Part shown: in pieces, positions 15,548-24,982 of the stretch
How positions within the stretch are numbered: position 1 is the stretch's first letter
How the letters are laid out: every line of letters begins with the position of its first letter
From: RGIG9041 sp045657265
GTDB lineage: Bacteria; Bacillota; Clostridia; Oscillospirales; QAKW01
DNA: 48,964 nt
Reading direction: 5' to 3'
Assembly: GCA_045657265.1 (NCBI GenBank)
Contig: JAZOSU010000025.1
Span: 1 to 48,964, forward strand
Notes under the pieces: generated by a model
Database searches by the model: none
Told to the model about the DNA's origin: nothing
The model's input: only the letters and a program-made list of their open reading frames with translations
Translations under genes and position numbers: made by a program

Positions 15548-16386
15548 TAGATGTTCAGAATCTTAAGTTTTCTTACAATTCCAATGACGAAAATCTCGTT
15601 CTTGATGGAATTGATTTAAAAATAGAAAAAAATACTTTTGTTGCAATTTTAGGTCATAACGGTTGCGGAAAAAGCACTCTGGCAAAATGTTTCAGCGGTG
15701 TTTTGTTACCGTGCGGAGGAAAAGTATACGCATATGGAATAGATACCTCGGATGAGAAGAACTTGATGGATATACGTCAAAATGTGGGGATGGTATTTCA
15801 GAACCCTGATAATCAACTCATTGCTACAGTCGTTGAAGAAGATATTGCTTTTGCTCTCGAGAATCTTGGCGTTCCTCACGATGAAATGGTCAAACGTGTT
15901 GACGAAGCTTTGGAAATAGTGGGAATGACTGAGTATAAATATCACGCTCCCCATAGATTGTCCGGAGGTCAGAAACAGCGTATTGCAATTGCAGGCATAA
16001 TTGCAATGAAACCTAAGTGTCTTATTTTGGACGAGCCGACCGCTATGCTTGATCCTAAGGGCCGAAAGGAAATAATGGCCACTATTAAACGATTGAAAAA
16101 AGAACAGGGAGTTACAGTTGTTCTTATTACTCATTATATGGACGAAGCTGTTCAGGCGGACAGAGTTGTTGTTATGGATAAAGGAAATATTCTTGTTGAC
16201 GGTACTCCCGAATATGTATTTCAAAACGTAGGATTGCTTCATAGTGTATCCCTTGACGTTCCACAGGCTACTGAACTTATGTATAAACTTCGCTCTCACG
16301 ATATAAAAGTACCTATATCTGTTCTTAATGAAAAAGACTGTGTGAATGTCATTGCCGATCTTTTGGAGGGTAAAATTGATTATTAA
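15544..16386 (+). CDS. ecfA1: Energy-coupling factor transporter ATPase EcfA1
   Basis: A 280-residue ABC ATPase: Walker A GHNGCGKST (37-45), Q-loop VFQNPDNQL (84-92), signature LSGGQ (139-143), Walker B LILDEP (160-165) and the H-loop LITHYMDEA. It matches EcfA1 by the family-typical MVFQNPDNQ. With EcfA2 and EcfT it forms the energising module that serves several vitamin-binding S components. ATG 15544 overlaps the preceding stop (ATGA) and has AGGTGG at 15529-15534; the in-frame GTG at 15532 lies within that ribosome site. No S-component gene is in the window. Confidence 0.93.
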   Translation: MIDVQNLKFSYNSNDENLVLDGIDLKIEKNTFVAILGHNGCGKSTLAKCFSGVLLPCGGKVYAYGIDTSDEKNLMDIRQNVGMVFQNPDNQLIATVVEEDIAFALENLGVPHDEMVKRVDEALEIVGMTEYKYHAPHRLSGGQKQRIAIAGIIAMKPKCLILDEPTAMLDPKGRKEIMATIKRLKKEQGVTVVLITHYMDEAVQADRVVVMDKGNILVDGTPEYVFQNVGLLHSVSLDVPQATELMYKLRSHDIKVPISVLNEKDCVNVIADLLEGKIDY

Positions 16387-17239
16387 AACAGAAAATTTAA
16401 CACATATATATGGATCAGGAACACCTTTTGAAAAAGTTGCCCTCGATAACATAAATGTATCTATAAAAAAAGGTGAATATGTAGGAATAATAGGTCATAC
16501 AGGTTCCGGAAAAAGCACGTTGATTTCTCATTTTAATGCTATTTTAAAGCCTACGTCCGGTAAAGTTTATGTTGATGGGGAAGATCTTTGGCAAGAAGAT
16601 AAATCTAAACGTATTGCTACAAGATTTAAAGTGGGACTCGTTTTTCAATATCCTGAATATCAGTTGTTTGAAGATACTGTTTTTAACGATATTGCTTTTG
16701 GTCCAAAGAATATGAAACTGGATGAAAATGAAATTGAAAAAAGAGTTAAAACGGCTATGGAATTTGTTGGACTTGATATGAGTTTTGCCGATAAGTCTCC
16801 TTTTGAGCTGTCAGGAGGACAGAAAAGACGTGTTGCAATAGCAGGTGTTATGGCTCTTTCTCCTAAAGTTCTTATACTTGATGAGCCTGCAGCAGGTCTT
16901 GACCCTAAAGGTCGTGATGAAATTCTTGCAAGAATAAGAGAATATCATCAGCAAACCGGCAGTACAGTTTTGCTTGTGTCTCATTCTATGGAAGACATAG
17001 CTGAAAATGCTGACAGCATTGTTGTTATGAATAACAGTAAATGTATGCTTCACGATAGTGTTCAAAACGTTTTTGCTCAGTCACGTATGCTCGAAAAAAT
17101 CGGTCTTGATATTCCCCAGATTACAAAAGTGTTTATTTCGTTAAAAGATATGGGATATAACGTATCTGAAAATGTATATACAATAAAAAAAGCAGAAGAG
17201 GAAATTTTAAACTGCCTGAAAGGCGGTGACATAAAGTGA
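16376..17239 (+). CDS. ecfA2: Energy-coupling factor transporter ATPase EcfA2
   Basis: A 287-residue ABC ATPase with Walker A GHTGSGKST (40-48), Q-loop FQYPEYQLFE (90-99, typical of EcfA2), signature LSGGQ (145-149) and Walker B LILDEP (166-171). I take TTG 16376 as the start, because GGAGGG lies 5 bases upstream and the protein then begins IIKTENLTHIYG as in relatives; an upstream ATG at 16346 has no ribosome site. The start overlaps the ecfA1 stop by 11 bases. It pairs with EcfA1 as a heterodimeric motor. Confidence 0.92.
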   Translation: MIIKTENLTHIYGSGTPFEKVALDNINVSIKKGEYVGIIGHTGSGKSTLISHFNAILKPTSGKVYVDGEDLWQEDKSKRIATRFKVGLVFQYPEYQLFEDTVFNDIAFGPKNMKLDENEIEKRVKTAMEFVGLDMSFADKSPFELSGGQKRRVAIAGVMALSPKVLILDEPAAGLDPKGRDEILARIREYHQQTGSTVLLVSHSMEDIAENADSIVVMNNSKCMLHDSVQNVFAQSRMLEKIGLDIPQITKVFISLKDMGYNVSENVYTIKKAEEEILNCLKGGDIK

Positions 17240-18039
17240 TAAAAGATATTACGATAGGTCAGTATTTTCCGGGTGATTCACAAATTCATAAAATGGATCC
17301 AAGAATGAAAATAATTTTAACTGTATTTTATATAGTGATTTTGTTTTGCGTTGAAAATTTCCTTGGTTTTTTAGCGGTTTTTACATTGCTTTCTTTGGTA
17401 ATATATATATCTAAAATCCCTGTGAAAATTGTTGCAAAAAGTATTAAACCTTTGATGTTTATAATAATTTTCACTGCTGTATTCAACATATTTTACGGTG
17501 ATGGTCCTGCTGTTTTTCAAAACGTGTCATTTTTAGGTTGGTTGACTTGGGAAGGAATTAGAAATGCAGCTTTTATGGTTATTAGGATTACACTTCTCAT
17601 AATGGGTACGTCTTTTATGACATATACCACAAGCCCTGTAATGCTTACAGATGCCATAGAAAGACTTATTATGCCGCTTAAATATCTTAAAGTTCCTGTT
17701 CATGAACTTGCTATGATGATGACTATTGCAATGCGATTTATTCCTACACTCATAGATGAAACAGAAAAGATAATGAACGCACAAAAAGCAAGAGGTGCGG
17801 ATTTTGAAACAGGAAACATAATAAGACGTGCAAAAGCTTTAATACCGATTCTCATTCCGCTTATAGTTTCAGCTTTCAGAAGGGCAGAGGAACTTGCGGA
17901 TGCAATGGAGTGTAGATGCTACAATGGAGGAGAGGGAAGAACAAGATACAAAATTTATAGTTTTTCTTTTCGGGATTACGTTGCAGCTGCTTTGTTTTTG
18001 ATTTTAACAGTTTTGATAATATTTTTTAATTTGCTATAG
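17236..18039 (+). CDS. ecfT: Energy-coupling factor transporter transmembrane protein EcfT
   Basis: A 267-residue membrane scaffold with about five to six helices and the two coupling motifs that contact the ATPases: QKARGAD near 176-182 and AMECRCY near 222-228, each close to the family's A-R-G type pattern. The start is GTG 17236, overlapping the ecfA2 stop (GTGA), with GGCGGTG as ribosome site. It connects EcfA1A2 with substrate-binding S components encoded elsewhere. Confidence 0.93.
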   Translation: MIKDITIGQYFPGDSQIHKMDPRMKIILTVFYIVILFCVENFLGFLAVFTLLSLVIYISKIPVKIVAKSIKPLMFIIIFTAVFNIFYGDGPAVFQNVSFLGWLTWEGIRNAAFMVIRITLLIMGTSFMTYTTSPVMLTDAIERLIMPLKYLKVPVHELAMMMTIAMRFIPTLIDETEKIMNAQKARGADFETGNIIRRAKALIPILIPLIVSAFRRAEELADAMECRCYNGGEGRTRYKIYSFSFRDYVAAALFLILTVLIIFFNLL

Positions 18040-18047
18040 GAGTTTTT

Positions 18048-18812
18048 GTGAGTAGATTACTTGTTAAACTAAAATATAACGGTGCAAAATACGTTGGTTG
18101 GCAGGTTCAGAAAAACGGTCTTAGTGTACAGGAATGTGTCCAAAACGCTATTGAAAAGGTTTACGGAAAACGCGTTGACGTTACCGGTTGTAGTCGCACA
18201 GATAGCAGCGTGCATGCAAATGGATACTGTTTTTGTTTTGAACCACCTAAAGACGTTGATCCTTATCGTGTCCCGCTTTCGTTGAATTCTGCTTTACCTG
18301 AAGATATCAGTGCTTTTGAGTGCCAAGCTGTAGATGATGATTTTCATCCGAGATACAGTGCGAAAGCAAAGGAATATATTTACAAAATATACGATGGTAG
18401 ATTCAGAAATCCGTTTCTTGAAGGTCTTGCGTATCATTATATCGGTACTTTAGATGTTGAAAAAATGAACAGAGCCGCAAAAGGTCTTATAGGAACGCAT
18501 GATTTCCGTTCTTTTATGGCATCAGGTTCTAAAATCGTTGATACTGTAAGGACCATTTACTACTGCGATGTTTATCGTAACGGAGATTGTATTGAACTTA
18601 AAATTTGCGGTGACGGTTTTTTGTACAAAATGGTCAGAATAATTGTCGGGACTTTGATTGGGGTAAGCGAGGGCCGGTTTTCCTGTGAGTCAATAAAAGA
18701 TATAATTGACGCTAAGAACAGGATAGCAGCAGGGAAAACTGCTCTGCCGACAGGTCTTTATCTTAATAAAGTCTTTTATGATATCGAGGAGGTGAAGTCG
18801 GTTGAAAGATAA
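18048..18812 (+). CDS. truA: tRNA pseudouridine(38-40) synthase TruA
   Basis: A 254-residue enzyme with the catalytic aspartate D52 in GCSRTDSSVHANG, and the C-terminal FLYKMVRIIVGTLIGV. It modifies U38-U40 of the tRNA anticodon arm. GTG 18048 has AGGAG five bases upstream. In many Firmicutes truA follows the ecfA1-ecfA2-ecfT genes, and that order is kept here. Confidence 0.96.
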   Translation: MSRLLVKLKYNGAKYVGWQVQKNGLSVQECVQNAIEKVYGKRVDVTGCSRTDSSVHANGYCFCFEPPKDVDPYRVPLSLNSALPEDISAFECQAVDDDFHPRYSAKAKEYIYKIYDGRFRNPFLEGLAYHYIGTLDVEKMNRAAKGLIGTHDFRSFMASGSKIVDTVRTIYYCDVYRNGDCIELKICGDGFLYKMVRIIVGTLIGVSEGRFSCESIKDIIDAKNRIAAGKTALPTGLYLNKVFYDIEEVKSVER

Positions 18813-20010
18813 AAATGATTCATTTGAAAATGAATACGAATCAGTTGATGATTCTTCTGAAAGAAATGAAAAATTCAAATCCGGAATAAGATTTGCAAGA
18901 TTTCTTCTTTTACTGATAATGGTTCTGTCTGCGCTGGTTCTTTTGTTTGCAAACAAGAATAAAATAAGTGTCGATAATTTTAAACGCCTTGCTGCTAAAA
19001 TTGATATTGGTATGTCTTCTGCAGCAAAAACAGATAAAGCTCAAATCGATTTTGATTATGATTCCAGTAGCGTTATTGGCGTGTACAAAGATGGAATAGC
19101 AAGAGTTACTACTGATAGTTTATCTATAATCGATAATATGGGTACACAGTTTCAGAATGTTCTTACCGGTTTTAATACTCCTGCTTTGATTACAACCGAT
19201 AAATATGTTCTTGCATACGACAGAGGCGGAAATAAACTTATTGTAACTAATTCGTTTACTGTTTTGTTTGAAGAACTTTTTGAAGATAATATTGTAAATG
19301 TAAACATTAATTCCAATGGATATATTGTTGTTATTACAGAAAGTCAGGCATATAAGAACAAACTTATTGTTTATGATTCTGAATTTAAAGTGGTTTATAA
19401 AATTAACAGTATGTCCCGTTACTTCATATCTGCTGATATTTCTGATAACAATAAATATATTGCGGTTTCGGCTTTGTATGTTGAAAACAATAATGTTTTA
19501 CCACAGGTGGTTTATTATAAATTAACATCTGAAGAAAGCGTATGGAATTTTGATTATCAGGATTCTGTTGCTGTTTCTGTTACTGCTAAAAATGACGGTA
19601 GCGTTCTTTCTTTGTTTGAGTGGGGAATTTCTATTGTTGATTCAAAGGGGAAAGAGAAATATAGATTTGAGTTTGGCAACAAAATTCTTCAATGTTGTCA
19701 TATAGATGACGGAAGATACAATGTTGTTGTTTTGTCTGAAAGTCAGAGTGGAAATTCGGAAATATATGTTTTTGATAATAACGGTAAAAAAATCGCAGAT
19801 ATAATGACTGATTATAATGTTTTATCTGTTGATGTATGTTCTGACAGAATAGTTACGGCATCGATAGATAAGATATTTATCTACACTGCGAGCGGAAAAA
19901 AGATATCAGACAGACCAAATACCAATGACGGTAGTATGGTGTTGTTTTCTGACAAAAATTCAGTACTTAGCATTAGTTCTTCTAATGTGGTGTATAATGT
20001 CATAAATTAA
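18802..20010 (+). CDS. Membrane-anchored beta-propeller-like protein (DUF5711-like)
   Basis: A 402-residue protein with an acidic, charged cytoplasmic start (1-30), one membrane helix (about 31-50) and an outer domain built of repeating beta segments such as IVITESQAYKNKLIVYDSEF, VSALYVENNN and VVLSESQSGNSEIYVFDNNGK, which suggest a propeller. It resembles the DUF5711 family of Clostridia; the function is unknown. TTG 18802 is used because GGAGGTG lies 7 bases upstream; it overlaps the truA stop by 11 bases. The next gene is cvpA, and both may act at the envelope. Confidence 0.65.
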   Translation: MKDKNDSFENEYESVDDSSERNEKFKSGIRFARFLLLLIMVLSALVLLFANKNKISVDNFKRLAAKIDIGMSSAAKTDKAQIDFDYDSSSVIGVYKDGIARVTTDSLSIIDNMGTQFQNVLTGFNTPALITTDKYVLAYDRGGNKLIVTNSFTVLFEELFEDNIVNVNINSNGYIVVITESQAYKNKLIVYDSEFKVVYKINSMSRYFISADISDNNKYIAVSALYVENNNVLPQVVYYKLTSEESVWNFDYQDSVAVSVTAKNDGSVLSLFEWGISIVDSKGKEKYRFEFGNKILQCCHIDDGRYNVVVLSESQSGNSEIYVFDNNGKKIADIMTDYNVLSVDVCSDRIVTASIDKIFIYTASGKKISDRPNTNDGSMVLFSDKNSVLSISSSNVVYNVIN

Positions 20011-20025
20011 GAAAGGAATCTTGTT

Positions 20026-20766
20026 ATGAATATTTTTATTGATTTAATTTTAATTGCTATTTTAGTTGTTTCTTCATTTTTTGCAGCTAAAAAAGGTCTT
20101 ATCGGTACTATCTTCAGTCTGCTTAGTACTTTAGTTGCAATTATACTTGCTGTTGTAATCAGCACTCCGGTGTCAAATTTTGTTGATTCTCAGTTTGTTA
20201 ATCCATCTGTTAAAAAATACATACTTACAGCTGTTGATAACAGTTCAATAGGAAAAAGTTATGACGATGCTATAAATTCTATTGATGTTGTTTCTAAAAT
20301 TAAAGAAATGCCTGATCAACTTGAGGGTATACTTAATATGGCGGGTGTAAATGTAGATGAAATAGTTAATAAAGCAGAAAACACAAAAAATAACGCAGCT
20401 GAAGCTAAAGATAATCTGATAGATTCTATTGCAAGACCTATAAGCAGTGCAATAAGCAGAGTTATTTCTCTTGTTATTTTGTTTGTGATTTTCAATATAG
20501 CTCTTTGGGTTGTAGCAAAACTTATAACAGCAGTTTTCAATGCACTGCCCCTTGGAAAATCACTTAATAAATTCGGTGGACTTGCATTTGGTCTTATCAG
20601 AGGTCTTTTAATAGTGTTTGTTATCAGTACTTTATTTGCAGCTGTGTCAAAAACAATAAAACCGGATAGTAACAATATATTTTCTAAGAAAACTATTGAC
20701 TCAAGTATAGTTTTGAAAACAGCAATAGATATTAATCCGTTAGGATCTGTTTTAAAAATCAAATAA
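20026..20766 (+). CDS. CvpA-family membrane protein
   Basis: A 246-residue protein. It has three N-terminal hydrophobic segments (about 3-50), a long polar central insert with a helical, lysine/asparagine-rich part (about 60-135), and further membrane helices near 143-170 and 180-210 carrying the family's GLAFGLIRGLLIVFV stretch. CvpA-type proteins are linked to colicin V production and envelope stress, but the molecular role is unsettled. AAGGAA precedes ATG 20026. Confidence 0.75.
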   Translation: MNIFIDLILIAILVVSSFFAAKKGLIGTIFSLLSTLVAIILAVVISTPVSNFVDSQFVNPSVKKYILTAVDNSSIGKSYDDAINSIDVVSKIKEMPDQLEGILNMAGVNVDEIVNKAENTKNNAAEAKDNLIDSIARPISSAISRVISLVILFVIFNIALWVVAKLITAVFNALPLGKSLNKFGGLAFGLIRGLLIVFVISTLFAAVSKTIKPDSNNIFSKKTIDSSIVLKTAIDINPLGSVLKIK

Positions 20767-20783
20767 AAATTTCGGAGATTAAA

Positions 20784-21350
20784 ATGAATATACCAAACGC
20801 ATTGACAATTATAAGGTTGTTTCTTGTACCGGTATTTGTATTTCTGTACGGTAACGGAGATGATGAATCAACAAGAATAGCCGCTGCAATTATATTTGTA
20901 GTTGCTGCTCTGACTGATATACTTGATGGTTATATCGCGAGAAAATATAATAAAATCACTGATTTTGGAAAGCTTGCTGATCCCGTGGCAGATAAACTTA
21001 TGCAACTGTCCGCAATAGGATGTCTTGCCTTAAATGGCAGAATAGCTTTGTGGATACTCGCTCTTTTTGCTGTTAAAGAAATTGTTATGATTTTAGGCGG
21101 ATTGAGTCTGCTTAAAGAAAAATTTGTCGTTCAGTCTAAATGGTCAGGTAAAATTGCAACGGTTGTTTTATTTATTTGTGTTGTTATTATTCTCGTTACA
21201 GATGGAATATCACTTCCTGAGCATTATGCAACTATGCTTATGACAGTAAGCATAATAGTTACGATAATTGCTTTTTTTGACTATGCAAAAATGTACCTTA
21301 AAGTAAAAGAAAAAATGATTAATTCACGCAAAAACAAGGAGAATCAGTAA
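20784..21350 (+). CDS. pgsA: CDP-diacylglycerol-glycerol-3-phosphate 3-phosphatidyltransferase
   Basis: A 188-residue membrane enzyme with the full CDP-alcohol phosphotransferase motif D-G-x2-A-R-x8-G-x3-D-x3-D: D48, G49, A52, R53, G62, D66 and D70. It makes phosphatidylglycerol phosphate, the first step of acidic phospholipid synthesis. The start (MNIPNALTIIRLFLVP) is the canonical PgsA start. The stop shares a base with the following ATG (TAATG). Confidence 0.95.
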   Translation: MNIPNALTIIRLFLVPVFVFLYGNGDDESTRIAAAIIFVVAALTDILDGYIARKYNKITDFGKLADPVADKLMQLSAIGCLALNGRIALWILALFAVKEIVMILGGLSLLKEKFVVQSKWSGKIATVVLFICVVIILVTDGISLPEHYATMLMTVSIIVTIIAFFDYAKMYLKVKEKMINSRKNKENQ

Positions 21351-23614
21351 TGCTTTGTGCAAGATGCAATAAACGTATGGCAGTAGTATTTATTTCAAAG
21401 TTTGAAGACAGTAAAACTGTAAATGAAGGCTATTGTCTTAAATGTGCAAAAGAACTTGGTATTCACCAAGTTGATCAGATAATTAAAAATATGGGAATTT
21501 CAGACGATGATTTTGATTCAATGTCCGAGGAATTTGATTCACTTATGGATCAGATGGGGATGTCACCTGATGAAATGGATTCGCAGACAGCACCGTCACT
21601 TCCTTCAATTTTTGGAAATATAATGGGTGCTAATAAAAAAGAAGAAAATGGTCAATCAGAAAAATCAGATGAAAATAAATCTGATAAAAAACATACGGAA
21701 AAGAAACGTAAATATCTTGATCAATACGGAGTTAATCTTACTCGTAATGCAAGAAAAGGTTTGCTTGATCCTGTTATTGGCAGGGAAGTCGAGCTTACTC
21801 GTTTGATTCGTATTCTAAACAGACGTACTAAAAATAATCCTGTTTTAATTGGCGAACCGGGCGTTGGTAAAACCGCTATAGCAGAAGCTCTTGCGCAAAA
21901 AATTGCGTCAGAGGATGTTCCTGCAAAGCTTCTTGATAAAGAAGTTTATTTACTTGATTTAACTGCACTTGTTGCCGGAACTCAGTTCAGAGGACAGTTT
22001 GAAGCTCGTATTAAAGGACTTATTTCTGAGGTTATGTCCTTTGGTAATATAATTCTCGTTGTTGACGAAGTTCATAATCTTGTAGGTACAGGTGATAGCG
22101 AGGGTACGATGAATGCGGCGAATATTCTGAAACCAGCTCTTTCGCGTGGTGAAATTCAGGTTATAGGTGCAACAACTCTTGCTGAATATAGAAAATACAT
22201 TGAAAAAGATGCAGCTTTAGAAAGAAGATTTCAGCCTGTTATGGTTGATGAGCCTACAATTCAAAGCACTATTGAAATTTTAAAAGGTATCAGACCCAAA
22301 TATGAACAATACCATAACGTAAAAATTTCTGATGCGCTTCTTTCGCAGGCGGCTATTATGTCTGAAAGATATATAACTGACAGATTTTTGCCAGATAAAG
22401 CTATAGACCTCATTGATGAAGCTTGTAGTGGAGCAGCTCTTGAAAATGTTGCTCAGAATGAGCGTATAAAAAATCAGAGGGCATTAGAAAAAATCAAAGC
22501 AGAACTGGAATCTCTTACCGGTGCAGAGCAAACAGATGAAACTTATAAAAAAATTGCCGAACTTAAATCTGCAGAGTGTAAAGCCGAGGATGCGCTTGCT
22601 CAATTTGAAGGTAAAGCAACTGAAATTGAACTTTCTTTTTCACATATTGCATATGTGCTTGAATTATGGACGGGTATTCCTGCATCAAAAATTCAGGAAC
22701 AGGAATTTGAAAAACTCACCAAACTTGCAGATAATTTAAAACAACGTATTTATGGACAGGATAAGGCTATTGAAGCTGTTGCTGCTGCTATTAAACGCAG
22801 AAGAGTAGGTATCGGATTCAATAAAAGTCCGGTTTCGTTTATTTTTACAGGTCAGACCGGTGTAGGTAAGACAGAGCTTGTACGCAGACTTGCAATGGAA
22901 CTTTTTGACAGTGTTGAAACACTTATTCGTGTTGATATGAGCGAATATATGGAAAAACACAGTGTTTCTAAATTAATAGGAGCTCCTCCGGGATATGTGG
23001 GTTATGACGATGCGGGTCAACTCACTGAGAAAATACGCAGAAAGCCGTATAGCGTTATCCTTTTTGATGAAATTGAAAAAGCTCACCCTGATGTTCTTAA
23101 CATAATGTTACAGATGCTTGATGACGGTAAACTTACTGATTCACAGGGAAGAACAGTTAATTTTGAAAATACAGTCATAATCATGACAACAAATGCGACA
23201 GCAGGTGTAATGAACCCAACAGGATTTAATAAATCAACTGAAGAGCTTGAATCTGAAAAAGCAACAAAAGCTTTGCTTACTTTCCTCAGACCCGAATTTA
23301 TTAATAGAGTGGATGAAATTATAACATTTTCTGCTCTTGAAAGAGATACTGTGCAGAATATCGCTAAGATGATGCTTGGTGATTTGAAAGAAAATCTTAA
23401 ACTTCGAGAAATAGAACTTAGTTTTGATGACGATGTTGTAGCTTATGTTTCAGACAAAGGTTATGATAAAAAATTTGGTGCACGTTCTCTTAAAAGACTT
23501 ATACAAAAAGAAATCGAAGATAAAATCGCAAGTGTTATAATTGAAAACTATAATAAAGAAATTAAAAAAATAGTCGCAACCGCAAATAAAGACGGTATAA
23601 CACTTTCGTATTGA
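21350..23614 (+). CDS. clpE: ClpE-type ATP-dependent Clp protease ATP-binding subunit
   Basis: A 754-residue Hsp100 unfoldase. It starts with a zinc finger (C3, C6, C29, C32) and lacks the N-terminal repeat domain of ClpC/ClpA, which points to ClpE. The first AAA+ module has Walker A GEPGVGKTA (168-176) and VVDEVHNL; a short coiled-coil M region lies at about 365-425; the second has GQTGVGKTE (501-509), LFDEIEKAH and a D2-small domain. PTGFNKS near 625 could be the ClpP-binding loop. It should feed misfolded proteins to ClpP. ATG 21350 overlaps the pgsA stop. ClpE is often CtsR-controlled, but no separate promoter is visible. Confidence 0.85.
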   Translation: MLCARCNKRMAVVFISKFEDSKTVNEGYCLKCAKELGIHQVDQIIKNMGISDDDFDSMSEEFDSLMDQMGMSPDEMDSQTAPSLPSIFGNIMGANKKEENGQSEKSDENKSDKKHTEKKRKYLDQYGVNLTRNARKGLLDPVIGREVELTRLIRILNRRTKNNPVLIGEPGVGKTAIAEALAQKIASEDVPAKLLDKEVYLLDLTALVAGTQFRGQFEARIKGLISEVMSFGNIILVVDEVHNLVGTGDSEGTMNAANILKPALSRGEIQVIGATTLAEYRKYIEKDAALERRFQPVMVDEPTIQSTIEILKGIRPKYEQYHNVKISDALLSQAAIMSERYITDRFLPDKAIDLIDEACSGAALENVAQNERIKNQRALEKIKAELESLTGAEQTDETYKKIAELKSAECKAEDALAQFEGKATEIELSFSHIAYVLELWTGIPASKIQEQEFEKLTKLADNLKQRIYGQDKAIEAVAAAIKRRRVGIGFNKSPVSFIFTGQTGVGKTELVRRLAMELFDSVETLIRVDMSEYMEKHSVSKLIGAPPGYVGYDDAGQLTEKIRRKPYSVILFDEIEKAHPDVLNIMLQMLDDGKLTDSQGRTVNFENTVIIMTTNATAGVMNPTGFNKSTEELESEKATKALLTFLRPEFINRVDEIITFSALERDTVQNIAKMMLGDLKENLKLREIELSFDDDVVAYVSDKGYDKKFGARSLKRLIQKEIEDKIASVIIENYNKEIKKIVATANKDGITLSY

Positions 23615-23631
23615 AATAATTGGGGATTCAA

Positions 23632-24972
23632 ATGAAAAAAAGTAAACTGATTTTATCTCGTGCTCAAATGATAGCTTTGGGCTTTTTGATAATCATTTGT
23701 ATCGGTAGTCTTTTATTGATGTTGCCTGTATCAGTTAAAGATGGTCAGTCAACCGATATATTAAGCGCCGTTTTTACCGCAACTTCAGCTACTTGTGTTA
23801 CAGGGCTTATTGTTTTTGATACTTTTACTCACTGGACGGTTTTCGGTCAGATAGTTATTATTCTAATGATACAAATAGGTGGTTTGGGTTTTATTACGTT
23901 TGGTGTATACGGAATGTCCCTTCTTGGTAAAAAAATTGGTCTCAAAGACAGAGAACTTATTCACGATAGCTTGAATTCAATGCATGTCGGCGGAACCGTT
24001 CAACTTGTTAAAAATGTAATTAAAGGTACTTTTTTAGTTGAGGGAATCGGTGCATTGATTCTTTCATTAAGATTTATTCCGCAAATGGGTGTTTTAAAAG
24101 GAATATACTACGGCATATTCCATTCCGTATCTGCATTCTGTAATGCGGGATTTGACCTGATGGGTTATAAACAACAATTTTCTTCGCTTGTTTCTTATAG
24201 TGATGATATTATTGTTAATGTTGTTATTATGTCTTTGATTATTATAGGCGGTATCGGTTTTATAGTATGGGAAGACGTATGTAAAAACAAACTAAGATTT
24301 AAAAAGTATAAACTTCACACCAAAATAGTAATTACTTTTACTGCTGTGTTATTAGTTGGCGGTGCTGTCTTCTTTTATATTTCCGAAAGCGGCGGATTAC
24401 TTTCTGATATGAATTTCAAAGAGAAGATTTTGACGAGTCTTTTTGCATCTGTCACTCCAAGAACTGCAGGATTTAATACTTTGGATGTTGCCGCTATGTC
24501 AGATTCGAGTAAATTAATGACAGTTATTCTTATGTTTATCGGAGGAAGTTCGGATTCTACAGCAGGAGGTATTAAAGTTACTACTCTTGCAGCAATTTTC
24601 TTTTTTATTTTTTCTTATATTAAGAGAGAAAAAGGTTATCACGCTTTCAGAAGAAGTTTACAGGATGATATTATAAAAAAGGCAAGTACAATATTTTTTA
24701 TAAATCTGTCATTAGCACTTTTTGCTACAGTTGCTATATCTATGGTTCAGGAAATTCCGCTTATAGACATAGCTCTTGAGACTTTTTCGGCAATTGGTAC
24801 AGTTGGTATGTCAACAGGTATAACGAGAGAACTTACTGTATTTTCCAAAATAATTATTATATTTCTTATGTTTTGTGGTAGAATTGGCAGTCTTTCTTTT
24901 GCCCTTTCTTTTTCAGAACGAAGAAAAATTCCGGATATAAGATATCCTAAAGAAGAAATAATAATAGGTTAG
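23632..24972 (+). CDS. Potassium uptake channel subunit, TrkH/KtrB family
   Basis: A 446-residue membrane protein with repeated helix-pore-helix units. Selectivity-filter-like segments are seen at SATSATCVTGL (first repeat), SVSAFCNAGFD (second), SVTPRTAGFNT (third) and SAIGTVGMSTG (fourth), each with the conserved glycine. It moves K+ (and often Na+) with the regulatory subunit encoded next. ATG 23632 has GGGG 7 bases upstream; an in-frame upstream start at 23620 is less likely. Confidence 0.92.
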   Translation: MKKSKLILSRAQMIALGFLIIICIGSLLLMLPVSVKDGQSTDILSAVFTATSATCVTGLIVFDTFTHWTVFGQIVIILMIQIGGLGFITFGVYGMSLLGKKIGLKDRELIHDSLNSMHVGGTVQLVKNVIKGTFLVEGIGALILSLRFIPQMGVLKGIYYGIFHSVSAFCNAGFDLMGYKQQFSSLVSYSDDIIVNVVIMSLIIIGGIGFIVWEDVCKNKLRFKKYKLHTKIVITFTAVLLVGGAVFFYISESGGLLSDMNFKEKILTSLFASVTPRTAGFNTLDVAAMSDSSKLMTVILMFIGGSSDSTAGGIKVTTLAAIFFFIFSYIKREKGYHAFRRSLQDDIIKKASTIFFINLSLALFATVAISMVQEIPLIDIALETFSAIGTVGMSTGITRELTVFSKIIIIFLMFCGRIGSLSFALSFSERRKIPDIRYPKEEIIIG

Positions 24973-24982
24973 GGGTGTAAAA

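Noticed and set aside
15706..16452. 248-codon open frame on the minus strand
   Set aside because: It lies wholly opposite ecfA1/ecfA2, has no ribosome site, and its translation is low-complexity shadow sequence rich in N, H and F.
15529..18047. Riboswitch or S-component gene linked to the ecf module
   Set aside because: The ecf genes overlap their neighbours, leaving no leader, and no small six-helix S-component gene is present.
20316..20762. 148-codon open frame on the minus strand
   Set aside because: It is antisense to the CvpA-family gene, which is well supported; no start signal.
21350..23614. ClpC instead of ClpE
   Set aside because: The N-terminal Clp_N repeats are missing and a four-cysteine zinc finger is present, as in ClpE.
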